Part shown: positions 11,250 through 21,548 of the stretch, in pieces | Layout: the number at the start of each line of letters is the position of its first letter | How positions within the stretch are numbered: position 1 is the first letter of the stretch | DNA from: Biomphalaria glabrata | Taxonomy: Eukaryota > Mollusca > Gastropoda > Planorbidae | Direction of reading: 5' to 3' | NCBI RefSeq assembly: GCF_947242115.1 | Contig: NC_074713.1 | Coordinates: 13,516,501-13,580,500, forward strand | Length of the DNA stretch: 64,000 bases | Made by a program: the position numbers and the translations under genes | Notes under the pieces: generated by a model | Told to the model about the DNA's origin: nothing | The model's input: the letters and a program-made list of their open reading frames with translations, nothing else | Database searches by the model: none

Positions 11250-13288
11250 CAAGGGCGTAGCCGGGGGGGGGCTCAAATGAAATCCCCCACCTGCGGGGGG
11301 GGGGGGGGGGACGGAATTCAGTGACTGATTTTTTGCTTTCATTTTGTTTATTTTAGGTGAGATTTTAATACTAAATCATCACTTAGCATAGCACAGCCGA
11401 GGGGTTTTGAAATTAAAAAAAAATACCAGAAGGTTTTGAAATTAAAAAAGAACCCTATCATGAGGTTTTGAGTTTAAAACCCCCTACCAAGGGGTTTTGA
11501 GTTAAAAACCCCTATCAGGGGGGTTTGAGATAAAAATCCCTCTCCCTGGGGGTTTTGAGTTTAAAACCGCTACCAGGGTTTTTGAGTTAAAAACCCTTTT
11601 CAGGAAGTTTTGAGATAAAAAAAACAACCTCTACCAGGGGTTTTGCAGTTCAATCCCCCTCATCTGTAAACAAAACTAAAAAAAAATGCAAACGACAATC
11701 CCCAAATTCCAAGAACACAGCTAAAGAAAATTTTGACTTTAAAACCCCCTCCAAAAATTATTTGTTTAAATCCCCCTACATAGGGTTTTGATGCTAAAAA
11801 ATTCCTCTTCAATATAAAAAAAGCAAATTTCACACTAAAATTCTTTGAGCGTAGCTAAAAAAGTTAATGAGAGGTTTTGAGTTTAAATCCCCCTCTTCCA
11901 GATGGCTTTTTTTTTCTAAATTTAAAACCCCTCCAGATGGTTTTGAGTTAAGAATTCCCCGACAGAGCGTTTTGAATTGAAAACCTCTCTCTTCAATATA
12001 TTATTTTAAAGCAAACTACAGTCACCAAATTCTATGACCGTAGCTAAATGGGGTTTTGAATAAAAAAAAAACTCCAGAGATTTTTTAGTTTTAAACCCCA
12101 CAACAGATGATTTGATGATAAAACATTACTTTTCGATATAAAATCTAAAGAGAAATACAGGCATGTAATTCCAAGGACGTAGTTAACAGAGGTTTCAAAT
12201 TATTTCTACCAGTGGCTGGGCTCCATTAATAAAGTGTGAATAGTCATCTGCCAAAATTGAAAAGCACAAAATGTGGCTCAGCAAAGATGGCTAAGACAGA
12301 TTTTAGGAGTTAGTTATAGAGATAGGTTCTTTTTGAGTTTTGAGGTGGAAAACCTCTATCTTAAATATTATTCTAAAGCAAACTACAGTTACTAAATTAT
12401 TTAACCGTAGCTAAATGGGGTTTTGAATTTAAAATAAATCAACAGCTCCAGAGAATTTTTAGTTTAAAACCCCCAACAGATGATTTTGATGATAAAACTT
12501 CCCTTTTCGATATAAATCTAAAGCAAACTACATTCACTTAATTCCAAGAGCGTATTCAAGAGAGGTTACACATTTCTACCAGTGGCGGGGCTCCATTAAT
12601 AAAGTGCAGTAAATAGTCTTCTGCCGAAATTGAAAAACACTAAATGTGGCTCAACAAAGATGGATAAGACAGATTTTAGGAGTCAGTTATAGAGATTGGG
12701 TCTAAATCAAGAAAATCCTATGCCGAACTTGGAGTCGACCCCTTAGTAAGATTGTGACAGAGCGTCACATGAGGTTTGCGGGACATGTTCTCCGACAAAA
12801 TTAATTACGCATAAGAAGAGTTGCGATGACATCCTAGTACAACTTGGCGCCACACATTCATTGAGGTCCTCAGAGCAGGTGAGAAGAAGCTTCAGACATT
12901 ACCAGTGACAGATTTTTGTGGAAACAGCTTGACGGCAAATGCGCCGAACGGCGCGGCAGGGTCTAAATCAGTAAGATTAGCAAATTAGGTTTTTGAAATA
13001 CAACTTTTAAATAGCAGGAAAATGCATTTGTAGATACCTCAAAATATGTATTTTGTTGGGGGAGCTCCTAGTGCTCCCCAAACCCCTTGCTGGCAGTAGC
13101 GGGGAATCTACAATTTTTCCACTAACTCCAAGAAGAACCTATTCTAGGGCACAATAAACGTCTTCCGAAAGAATGAAGGGTCAGAATGTAATGAAGATTA
13201 TGTATACACACACACACATACATAAATACATATAAACATTTTTTTTCGCGGATGCCCCCCCCCCCCGAAAAAAAATCCTGACTACGCC

Positions 13289-13292
<4 letters not shown>
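11250..13292 (+). mobile_element. M1 hAT-like non-autonomous element, copy 1
   Basis: The ends CAAGGGCGTAGCC and GACTACGCCCGTG are inverted repeats of the CAGGGGCGTAGCC type known from hAT elements. The interior is made of about 108-bp degenerate units, each with a GGGGTTTT...AAAACCCC palindrome followed by a conserved TATGAGCGTAGC motif that echoes the terminus. It has no transposase but carries a LINE-derived protein end (separate entry) and a CA-repeat near the right end. An AT microsatellite joins it to copy 2. Confidence 0.8.
12662..12966 (+). pseudogene. LINE ORF2 C-terminus captured inside M1 copy 1
   Basis: It reads IRQILGVSYRDWV, then ILCRT, RPLSKIVTERHMRFAGHVLR, and after a frame break SDRFLWKQLDGKCAERRGRV with a stop at 12964-12966. 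This is the characteristic C-terminal tail of LINE reverse-transcriptase proteins (ILGVSWRDRV...RFAGHVLR...). Stops and frame breaks are present. It recurs in M1 copies 2 and 4, so it was acquired before M1 spread. Confidence 0.8.

Positions 13293-13352
<60 letters not shown>
13293..13352. repeat. (AT)n microsatellite
   Basis: About 60 bp of pure AT dinucleotide between M1 copies 1 and 2. Confidence 0.98.
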
Positions 13353-13358
<6 letters not shown>

Positions 13359-15398
13359 CATGGGCATATCCAGGGGGGGTTTGGGGTTCAACCCCCCCCC
13401 ACCCCCAAATGAAATCCCTCCCTTGAGGGGGGGGGGGATCGGAATTTAGTGAATGATTTTTTGCTTTGATTTTGTTTATTTTATGTGAGATTTTAATACT
13501 AAACCATCACTTGCCCAAGCACAACCAATGGGGTTTTGATTTAAAACCCCCCTACCAGGGTATTTTGAGTTTAAAATCCCCTACCAGGGGGGTTCGAGTT
13601 TAAAAACCCCTACCAGGAGTTTTAAGTTTAAACCCCCCTACTAGGGGTTTTGAGTTTTAAACCCCCTACTTGAGGTTTTTGCAGTTAACTCCCCCTTTTG
13701 TATAAAACAAAACACAAAAAAATGCAAACGAAAATCCCCTAATTCCAAGAGCACAGTTAAGGAAGATTTTGATTTTAAAACCCGCTCTAAAATTTACGAT
13801 AAACCATCTCTTCAACATAAAAAAAAATTACGCACTCAAAATGTTATGAGCGTAGCTAAATGGGTTCTGACTCAGTTTTGAGTTTAAATCTCACTTCATC
13901 GGGGTTTGAAGTTAAAAATACCTCTTTAATAATAAAATTAATGCAAATTATACACTCAAAATGTTATGAGTGTAGTCAAAGGGGTTTTGAGTTTAATCTT
14001 CCCTCAAGTGGAGTTTAAAGCTAAAAAGTACCTCTTTAATATAAATAAAAGCAAATTACTCACTCTAAAATCTATGAGCGTAGCCAAAGGGGTTTGAGGT
14101 TAAAAAATACATCTTCAGTGTAAGAAAAAAAGCAAATTACGCACTGAAAATGCTATGAGCGTTGCCAAAAGGGGTTTTGAGTTTCAACCCCCATTCAGAG
14201 GGGTTTAATGCTAAAAATACCTCTTCAATATAAAAAAAAGCAAATTACACACTAAAATTATTTGAGCGTAGCCAATCCAATCGGGGGTTTTAAGTTCAAA
14301 CCCCTCTTCTACAGATGGCGTTTGTTTAAAGTTTAAAACCCCTCCAGATGGTTTTGAGTTTAAGATCTCCCAACAGAGCATTTTGAGTTGGAAACCCCCA
14401 ACAGATAATTTTGACGATAAAACTTCTCTTTTCGATATAAAATCTAAAGCAAACTACAGTCACTTAATTCCAAGAGCGTATTCAGAGAGGTTACACATTT
14501 TTACCAGTGGCAGGGCTCCCTTAATAAACTGTAGTGAATAGTCATCTGCCGAAATTGAAAAACACTAAATGTGGCTCAACAAAGGTGGCTAAGACAGATT
14601 TTAGGAGTCAGTTATAGAGATCGGGTTTAAATCAAGGAAATCCTATGCCGAACTGGGAGTCGACCCTTTAGTAAGATTGTGAGAGAGCGATGGCAGGTGG
14701 GAAGAGGCTTCAGACATTAATAGTGACAGATTTTTATGGAAACAGCTCCGAACGGCGTGGTAGGGTCTAAGTCAGTAAGAATAGCACATTAGGTTTTTGA
14801 AATAAAACTGTTTAATAGCAAGAAAATGCACTGTAGATACCTCTGAACATGCATTTTGATGGCTTTCAAGACCAGAAATAGTGCTTGGCGGCGGGGTTTC
14901 GCCCCGCGCTTAGGGAGCTCCTAGCGCTCCCCCAGACCCCATTGCTAGTAATGGCTGGGAATCTACAATGTTATGCAAACAGCTTGACGGCAAATGCGCC
15001 AAACGTCGCGGGAGGGTCTAAGTCAGTAAGAATAGTACATTAGGTATTTGAAATAAAACTTTTTAAATGCAGGAAAATGCACTGTAGATACCTATGAATA
15101 TGCATTTTGTTGGTTTTCAATATCAGAAATAGTGCTTGGCGGGGCTTGGCCCCGCGCTCCAGACCCCTTTGCTAATATTTGCGGGGTATCTACAATTTTT
15201 CCACTAACTCATGGAAGAACCTATTCTAGGGCACAATAAACGTCTTCCGAAAGAATGAAGGGTCAGAATGCAATAAAGATTATGTACACACACACACACA
15301 TAAATACATTTTAAATTTTTTTTTCCGTGGGGGGGGGGGGTCGGTGGGGGGAATCCAACCCCCCCCCCCCCCCGAAAAAAATCCTGGCTACGCCCATG
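13359..15398 (+). mobile_element. M1 hAT-like non-autonomous element, copy 2
   Basis: The ends CATGGGCATATCCAGG and CCTGGCTACGCCCATG form a good terminal inverted repeat. The flanks ATACATAT and ATATATAT agree at 7 of 8 bases, fitting a hAT 8-bp duplication, though in AT-repeat DNA this is weak. The palindrome-rich interior is like copy 1. The right third is partly duplicated: the LINE tail and following GGGGTTTCGCCCC stretch at about 14740-14960 recurs at 14970-15190. Confidence 0.85.
14589..14770 (+). pseudogene. LINE ORF2 C-terminus captured inside M1 copy 2
   Basis: LRQILGVSYRDRV and LCRTGSRPFSKIV are readable and the tail ends at GGGTCTAA. It is shorter than in copy 1. A partial duplicate of the tail (KQLDGKCAKRRGRV, stop near 15021) follows 250 bp later. 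Confidence 0.75.
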
Positions 15399-16214
15399 AT
15401 ATATATATATATATATATATTTATATATTAGTCAAGACTACAACTTGAATCTAGATCTAGACCTGGAAGATCAAATAGGCAGTAGATCTGGATTTACATT
15501 CAAGACCAAGTTTTCAAATAAGTCCGTACTAGAATTTAGGCATAGTCTAGAATCCTTGTCCTTACTAAATTATATTCTTTTTTTTTTAGAGCTCAATGTT
15601 TTAGAAACATATCTGAAAAATGTTTTTGCATGATTATAAATAACCCTTGCCATTGAATAAACGAAGCATTAGCGCTAAGCTTAACCAAATGTTGGCCACA
15701 ATAGGACGAAATGTAAACCATAAATGAACTTTGTATTTTTACATTAATAACAAATAAGGACGATTTATTTTGTCGGAATTCGGACTTTGCTAAACACAAT
15801 AAAAGTGCCAATGAGGAACAGCGTAACATTTGAGTTTTTAAAAAATGTTTTAGCGAGACGGTTCCGCTTAATGTGGAACGGTAGGCCCATCTGCAAGTAG
15901 CACATAAAACTGCACCATATCTAGTAGGAAAAAAAACCAACGTTGGAATCCCTGAGAACATATAATTTGAACAGGATGATCAAAAATAAAATAACTTTAT
16001 GATGCTCTCTTACTCTAAAACAAAATATATCTACTATAACAGCTTCTTTGAAAGTAGATAAAGTTTTTAAGAATCTGTTTATAAAGAGCTAAATAACATT
16101 TTCAAATCAACACGGGTAAATCGCGTGCGTTCGAGGCGTACAATCCTTCTTTGTGTCTGTATTTAAAAATACAGTGCAGGATACGCAAAGACCTGTTTTG
16201 ATGTCGTAGTTCTT
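15399..16214. other. Spacer, no recognised gene
   Basis: It starts with a short AT run. A 122-codon ORF on the minus strand (15593-15961) has no family resemblance, no signal peptide and low-complexity flanks, so it is not called. TCTAGATC-type motifs occur near 15455. Confidence 0.6.
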
Positions 16215-17020
16215 TTAGTATAGTCCCATGCTATAATCCTTTAAAGGAATTGTTGGATCTAGAACTAGATTTAGTCTCCAGCCAAATTTACTTTTAGTAA
16301 TGTCCTCTTTAAAGAAGAAAAAAAAAACGATTTAGTAAATCATAGACAAATGTGATCCATTGTTACAGCAATCATGCCGAGACTTTCAGTTGCTGGAGAT
16401 TACTTAATGACATTTGGACGAGAGAGCTCTCCAAATAGAGTAGCCAGAGATGATCGCTTCTTAAAGAGAAGCAGATCTCGCCGTGAGAGTTTTTGGTGTG
16501 ATTATGATTTTACAAACTGTCGTGGTTGAGATTCAACGAGAAAGTAAAACTACCTTTGAAAGGTAACTTATTAATGGTTAACAATATTGTTGTAATCTAA
16601 CAATTGTCGACCATATTAGTTTAATAATAGAACTTAGGTTAAAAAACAAACAAACAAACAGGTAAATGTTATTGGTACTCCAAAATCTATAGTTTGGTAA
16701 CCTTTTAGTCTGGTAACTGTCACCACCTCAAAGTTGGTGCCATATAGTTGATACTTGATAGTTCATACCCTATTTTAATATTATGAGTATTATTCACAAC
16801 TCATGAATCTAGAAGATGAACACTTTAAACCTTCAGTTAACCAGTTACTTGATAGAAGTCAGTTAGAAACAGTCAGTCAGGAGCAGTCATTAAGAAAGTC
16901 AGTAAGGACATTCAGTTAGAAACAGTCAGTCAGAAGCAGTTATTGTATGTAGTCACTTTAAAAAGTTAATGAGCTATTATAAAGTAAATTGAGATGTGAA
17001 ACAGTATTTCTATAAGTAGT
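16215..17020 (+). repeat. Repeat A, copy 1, left part
   Basis: It matches 35225-36270 of copy 2 and 52780-53270 of copy 3, e.g. ATGCCGAGACTTTCAGTTG and ATTTGGACGAGAGAGC. The 27-bp CAGTCAGTTA module is short here (about 16855-16945) compared with about 16 units in copy 2. It is broken off by the LTR element. Confidence 0.9.
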
Positions 17021-17778
17021 TGTGAGCAGGTCAGGCAGGCGCGAGTGGGAGGGCCTATTCTCTGCTGCTCAACATTAAAATTTTACCTAACAGTAGGCAG
17101 ATGTTAGCGCTACTGGGTGGGCTCAATCTGTGCACCTCGGTATGGTGACCAAGGGGCTAGAGTCACCTAAGTAACCAGACAACTAACTATACTAACTTGA
17201 CTAAGTGAAAACAAGATAACAAACTTTAGTTTACGATAAATAAAACAAAAAGAAACTTTATTTACATGGAATCAAATAATAATAAAATATAATCTATACA
17301 CTAACCACTATAAACTACCCTCTAAATCTACACCACTACAAACACTACCAAACTAACCAAACCAACTATCTAACTAAATCACTACAACTACTACACTAGA
17401 CCTAGATCTACACAAACACACTACAATAAACTAGTCTAGATCTACAATATCCTACTATTACACTCATAACACTAACACTAAAACAAGAATATCTTATAAA
17501 TCCTTAGGCTCAGTACCTTACTATTCACTAAGAACAGAACTGAGAAACAGACTATAAATTATTAAATATAACTAAGTTTACCAAGGCATAAAAAGAAACA
17601 AAATAACACTAGATTCTAGCTTCCCTAGAATTAGAATAGATCTAACAACAGTAGTTATAAACAGCAGCTCAAAGCAGCAGTTAAAAGCAGTAACACAGCA
17701 GTTACACAGCAGTAACAATAGCCTGCAAAACATAAATGCAAAACTATATTATAAAATATTCTATTAGGACTGATGGAC

Positions 17779-17789
17779 GCCGCCATCTT
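17779..17789 (-). promoter_or_regulatory. YY1-like motif in 3' LTR
   Basis: AAGATGGCGGC on the minus strand equals the classic YY1 consensus found near many animal promoters. It is kept in both LTRs. Function here is inferred only. Confidence 0.4.
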
Positions 17790-17957
17790 CCGTACAGCAT
17801 GTTGCCAACTATTATGACAAATAGTCCAGTAGAAAATAAAATAACTACTTTACACATAGTATAGATCTAGTAAAAAAATATAAAATATTTCTACACTTAC
17901 AGGCCGTCCCAGGTACAGGAATAAAAATATAATTAGACGACAGACCACAAAGATATT

Positions 17958-18271
17958 CAGCTGTCACACAGACAGATATGGTACTGACCACTGGTCAACT
18001 GTACACTGAACTGTTTTAAAACAGCGTTGCATCACTTTTTATACACAAAAAGCGGAAGTACAAATAAGTTTGGCACTAGCCTATAAAAACAAAATATATA
18101 AAAATATAGCTCTCCAGCTGTCACACAGACAGATATGGTACTGACCACTGATCAACTGTACACTGAACTGTTTTAAAACAGCGTTGCATCACTTTTTATA
18201 CACAAAAAGCGGAAGTACAAATAAGTTTGGCACTAGCCTATAAAAACAAAATATATAAAAATATAGCTCTG
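17958..18271 (-). repeat. 157-bp tandem duplication in U3 of the 3' LTR
   Basis: CAGCTGTCACACAGACAGAT starts at 17958 and again at 18115, with the whole 157-bp segment repeated almost without change. The other LTR has one copy. It lies in the first third of the LTR in element orientation, where promoter and enhancer sequences sit in LTR elements. Confidence 0.93.
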
Positions 18272-18287
18272 GGAGCGCAAGCTCACA

Positions 18288-18300
18288 TTCATCCCGCCTT
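18288..18300 (-). promoter_or_regulatory. Polypurine tract
   Basis: AAGGCGGGATGAA directly precedes the 3' LTR in element orientation, where plus-strand DNA synthesis is primed in LTR elements. Confidence 0.65.
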
Positions 18301-18695
18301 AAATTTTTGCGTCCTCGCAAAAACAAAATACTAACAAACTACTTAAAATGCATTACATACATACTGCTGACATATTCTACCATCAAAGGAAATACATACT
18401 AAAATCTATTTCACACAAAAACATACATCTCCATGACATGACTTAGATTACATTGCTTTTACAAGGACAAAAGCAAAAAAATATACACTTCATCAGCTAA
18501 AAACACAAGAAAATACTCTTGATTCTGTACATTCTCAAATAGGTACAGCAACTACTAAGCTTTAAAAAAAAGCTTTTAAATACACATGTAGATAACATGT
18601 ACTCATAGAGTTGTTACAAACGAATACATTTTGATACATTGGAATGCAACCAACATATTAAATAAAAATTACAAATATACAAATGAAGAATTGTG

Positions 18696-20252
18696 CTAGT
18701 ATGGTGAGGAAACGAACTTCATTTCCTCCTCTCGTACATATCGGTAAGTACTGCCGTCTTCTGCCTCCACCATGTACCAGCCAGAAGCATACTTGGGTAC
18801 TGCAGTAATTACGAAACAAGAGGGTTCATACTGCATGAACATTCTTCCCTGGCCTCTGACTCTCTGTTCCACAAGAACTCTGCACCCAATGTTCAGAAGG
18901 TCGTTCCTTTTCTTCTGCAACTCAGGAACCTCATGGGAAAGCAAGGTGGATTCTGGTTGGACCGGATGAAACTGTAGGAAAGGATTTGTTTCCCTACCTC
19001 CTTCTGCATGATTACTGGAAGTGTCAGGTGAGGCAACTTCTGAATGAATCGACATCATTTCTGCCACTGCAGGTTGGTTTCTGCGAACAATTGAATCAGG
19101 AGCAGTGTTGGATCGCCTAGGATTCTGTGTCACCTCCACCGACAATTCTGTTGGCTTGAGGGCAGGTTGCAGTTGTACTGCCTGTGGTTGTTCCACTGAG
19201 GCAACCTGAACGTGATTCACTGCTGCAGTGACATCAGGGCAAGCTCGGGTGAAATGGTCCCGGCTTCCACAATTCAAGCAGTTGCTTCTAGAAGGGTGTT
19301 GCTGGTGAGCCCGGTTCCCTGGCTTCTTTCGCTGACCTTGGAACCTGTTCCTCAGCTTGCAATTTCTTGCCAGATGGCCAGGTTTGCCACATGTGTAGCA
19401 TTTCCTGTTCTTTGTCGCTGGCCTCTTATGGTGAAGAGTGTGATTTGTCTCCACGCGCTGTTGTGAGGTAATCTGTCTCACATTGCCGCTAATGTGATCA
19501 GGTTGATGGTGGTTGCAGTGGGGACAGCTATAGTTCTGTAGCCCCGAAAATTGTAGGTGCACAATCTGGGCTGCAAGCTCCTCCACTTGTTTGGAGAGCG
19601 CAGCTAGCTGGCCTTCAATCTTTATCTCACTGCATGTGACGTTGACTTGCGGTGCGACATTCTCGTCCTGGGCCCACCTGATGGCCATGTCTCTTAACGC
19701 CAAGAATTCAGTTTCTGGCCTGTCAAGTAGTCTCTCTCGCAGGTCTCTCCTTAGGATCCTGTCACTGAGGTTTTCTACAAACTGGTCCCTCAGGATAGAC
19801 TTGCTGAAGGGAGTTTCAGATAGAGCTCTCTTCCTGTCTGTGAGTGCTTCAAATGCTTGAAGGAGACGGTGTGAGTATGCGCGGACAGACTCATACTGGT
19901 GCTGGCTTATTCGGAACAGCTCCCCAATGAGGCAGTTGATGCTCCGCCTTTCTCCATAAGTGGAGCGTAGAACTTGTACAAGGGCATCTGGACATGCCCT
20001 TGTCGTCTGAGGGTGACACCTAAGTTCGGCCTTCACTGCCTCACCTAGATGTGCAAAGAGGAAGTCACATTTTTCCTCTGGATGCACCATGTGTTGAGAC
20101 TTCCAAGCTCTCTCAACATTTTGAAGGAACTCTTCAATTTCCCTGGCAGGACCATCACCATGGAAGCGCCGGATACTCATCTCTGTCCTAGGCACCAAGA
20201 TCATTGTCTGAGACGGCTGCATTCTTGCTGCTGCTGCTGCCTCGCTGTTCAT
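18696..20252 (-). CDS. Gag-like protein with two CCHC zinc knuckles (LTR element)
   Basis: Open ORF of 518 codons. Residues about 25-200 look like a retrotransposon capsid region (RRFHGDGPAREIEEFLQNVE, then a long helical stretch). Residues 213-234 suggest a short coiled coil (LAALSKQVEELAAQIVHLQ). There is a CPHC pair at 243-246, then two CCHC knuckles: CYTCGKPGHLARNC (285-298) and CLNCGSRDHFTRAC (325-338). A low-complexity linker follows. The last 65 residues (GCRVLVEQRVRG...Y.V...DGSTYRYVREEEMKFV) look like a small beta-barrel, faintly like the C-terminal domain of Ty3/gypsy integrases. Gag would form the particle and bind element RNA. The start is the first ATG after the primer site. PNMA/Arc-type domesticated Gag is an alternative, but the flanking LTRs argue for an element gene. 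Confidence 0.88.
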   Translation of the reverse strand: MNSEAAAAARMQPSQTMILVPRTEMSIRRFHGDGPAREIEEFLQNVERAWKSQHMVHPEEKCDFLFAHLGEAVKAELRCHPQTTRACPDALVQVLRSTYGERRSINCLIGELFRISQHQYESVRAYSHRLLQAFEALTDRKRALSETPFSKSILRDQFVENLSDRILRRDLRERLLDRPETEFLALRDMAIRWAQDENVAPQVNVTCSEIKIEGQLAALSKQVEELAAQIVHLQFSGLQNYSCPHCNHHQPDHISGNVRQITSQQRVETNHTLHHKRPATKNRKCYTCGKPGHLARNCKLRNRFQGQRKKPGNRAHQQHPSRSNCLNCGSRDHFTRACPDVTAAVNHVQVASVEQPQAVQLQPALKPTELSVEVTQNPRRSNTAPDSIVRRNQPAVAEMMSIHSEVASPDTSSNHAEGGRETNPFLQFHPVQPESTLLSHEVPELQKKRNDLLNIGCRVLVEQRVRGQGRMFMQYEPSCFVITAVPKYASGWYMVEAEDGSTYRYVREEEMKFVSSPY

Positions 20253-20415
20253 CTACGTAACTACTCAACAAAACTAAAGCCTAATAACCTCTCAATAACA
20301 ATACCAAAAAAAAAAAACTAAACTAACACTATCTATACCGCCTATCAATGCCTAAACTCCTACGCAAACCTAATCTATGCCAATAAAAAAATACAAGTCT
20401 GGTCACTCAAGCACA

Positions 20416-20434
20416 GATCCCACTTCTGACACCA
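20416..20434 (-). promoter_or_regulatory. Primer binding site, tRNA-Leu type
   Basis: TGGTGTCAGAAGTGGGATC on the minus strand lies 4 bp inside the 5' LTR. It is close to the complement of a tRNA-Leu 3' end (TGGTGTCAGGAGTGGGAT). Confidence 0.8.
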
Positions 20435-20438
20435 AAAA

Positions 20439-21548
20439 TGTGAGCAGGTCAGGCAGGCGCGAGTGGGAGGGCCTATTCTCTGCTGCTCAACATTAAAATT
20501 TTACCTAACAGTAGGCAGATGTTAGCGCTACTGGGTGGGCTCAATCTGTGCACCTCGGTATGGTGACCAAGGGGCTAGAGTCACCTAAGTAACCAGACAA
20601 CTAACTATACTAACTTGACTAAGTGAAAACAAGATAACAAACTTTAGTTTACGATAAATAAAACAAAAAGAAACTTTATTTACATGGAATCAAATAATAA
20701 TAAAATATAATCTATACACTAACCACTATAAACTACCCTCTAAATCTACACCACTACAAACACTACCAAACTAACCAAACCAACTATCTAACTAAATCAC
20801 TACAACTACTACACTAGACCTAGATCTACACAAACACACTACAATAAACTAGTCTAGATCTACAATATCCTACTATTACACTCATAACACTAACACTAAA
20901 ACAAGAATATCTTATAAATCCTTAGGCTCAGTACCTTACTATTCACTAAGAACAGAACTGAGAAACAGACTATAAATTATTAAATATAACTAAGTTTACC
21001 AAGGCATAAAAAGAAACAAAATAACACTAGATTCTAGCTTCCCTAGAATTAGAATAGATCTAACAACAGTAGTTATAAACAGCAGCTCAAAGCAGCAGTT
21101 AAAAGCAGTAACACAGCAGTTACACAGCAGTAACAATAGCCTGCAAAACATAAATGCAAAACTATATTATAAAATATTCTATTAGGACTGATGGACGCCG
21201 CCATCTTCCGTACAGCATGTTGCCAACTATTATGACAAATAGTCCAGTAGAAAATAAAATAACTACTTTACACATAGTATAGATCTAGTAAAAAAATATA
21301 AAATATTTCTACACTTACAGGCCGTCCCAGGTACAGGAATAAAAATATAATTAGACGACAGACCACAAAGATATTCAGCTGTCACACAGACAGATATGGT
21401 ACTGACCACTGGTCAACTGTACACTGAACTGTTTTAAAACAGCGTTGCATCACTTTTTATACACAAAAAGCGGAAGTACAAATAAGTTTGGCACTAGCCT
21501 ATAAAAACAAAATATATAAAAATATAGCTCTGGGAGCGCAAGCTCACA
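20439..21548 (-). repeat. 5' LTR of the gag-only element
   Basis: 1110 bp with one copy of the U3 segment that is doubled in the partner LTR. Otherwise it is collinear with 17021-18287. The YY1-like motif is at 21197-21207. Confidence 0.95.

Larger units (their letters stand above)
17021..18287 (-). repeat. 3' LTR of the gag-only element
   Basis: 1267 bp, TG...CA bounded. It is 157 bp longer than its partner because of a tandem duplication in the U3 part (17958-18271). On the minus strand it carries AATAAA at 17257-17262. Confidence 0.95.
17021..21548 (-). mobile_element. Gag-only LTR retrotransposon, looks young
   Basis: Two long terminal repeats with TGTGAG...CTCACA ends flank a 2.15-kb interior. 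TAGT is duplicated at 17017-17020 and 21549-21552. Repeat A copy 2 supplies the empty site near 36270. The interior, read on the minus strand, has a tRNA-Leu-type primer site next to the 5' LTR, one gag-like ORF and a purine-rich tract before the 3' LTR. No protease, reverse transcriptase, RNase H or integrase core is seen, so it would depend on a partner element. The family is probably Ty3/gypsy-like. The LTRs look nearly identical by eye, implying recent insertion. Confidence 0.93.

Noticed and set aside
13122-13391. 89-codon minus ORF with a long IY repeat
   Set aside because: It is a translation of the AT microsatellite between two M1 elements.
15593-15961. 122-codon ORF on the minus strand as a host gene
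   Set aside because: No domain, no signal peptide and no homologous ORF elsewhere in the window; the length is within chance for this amount of sequence.
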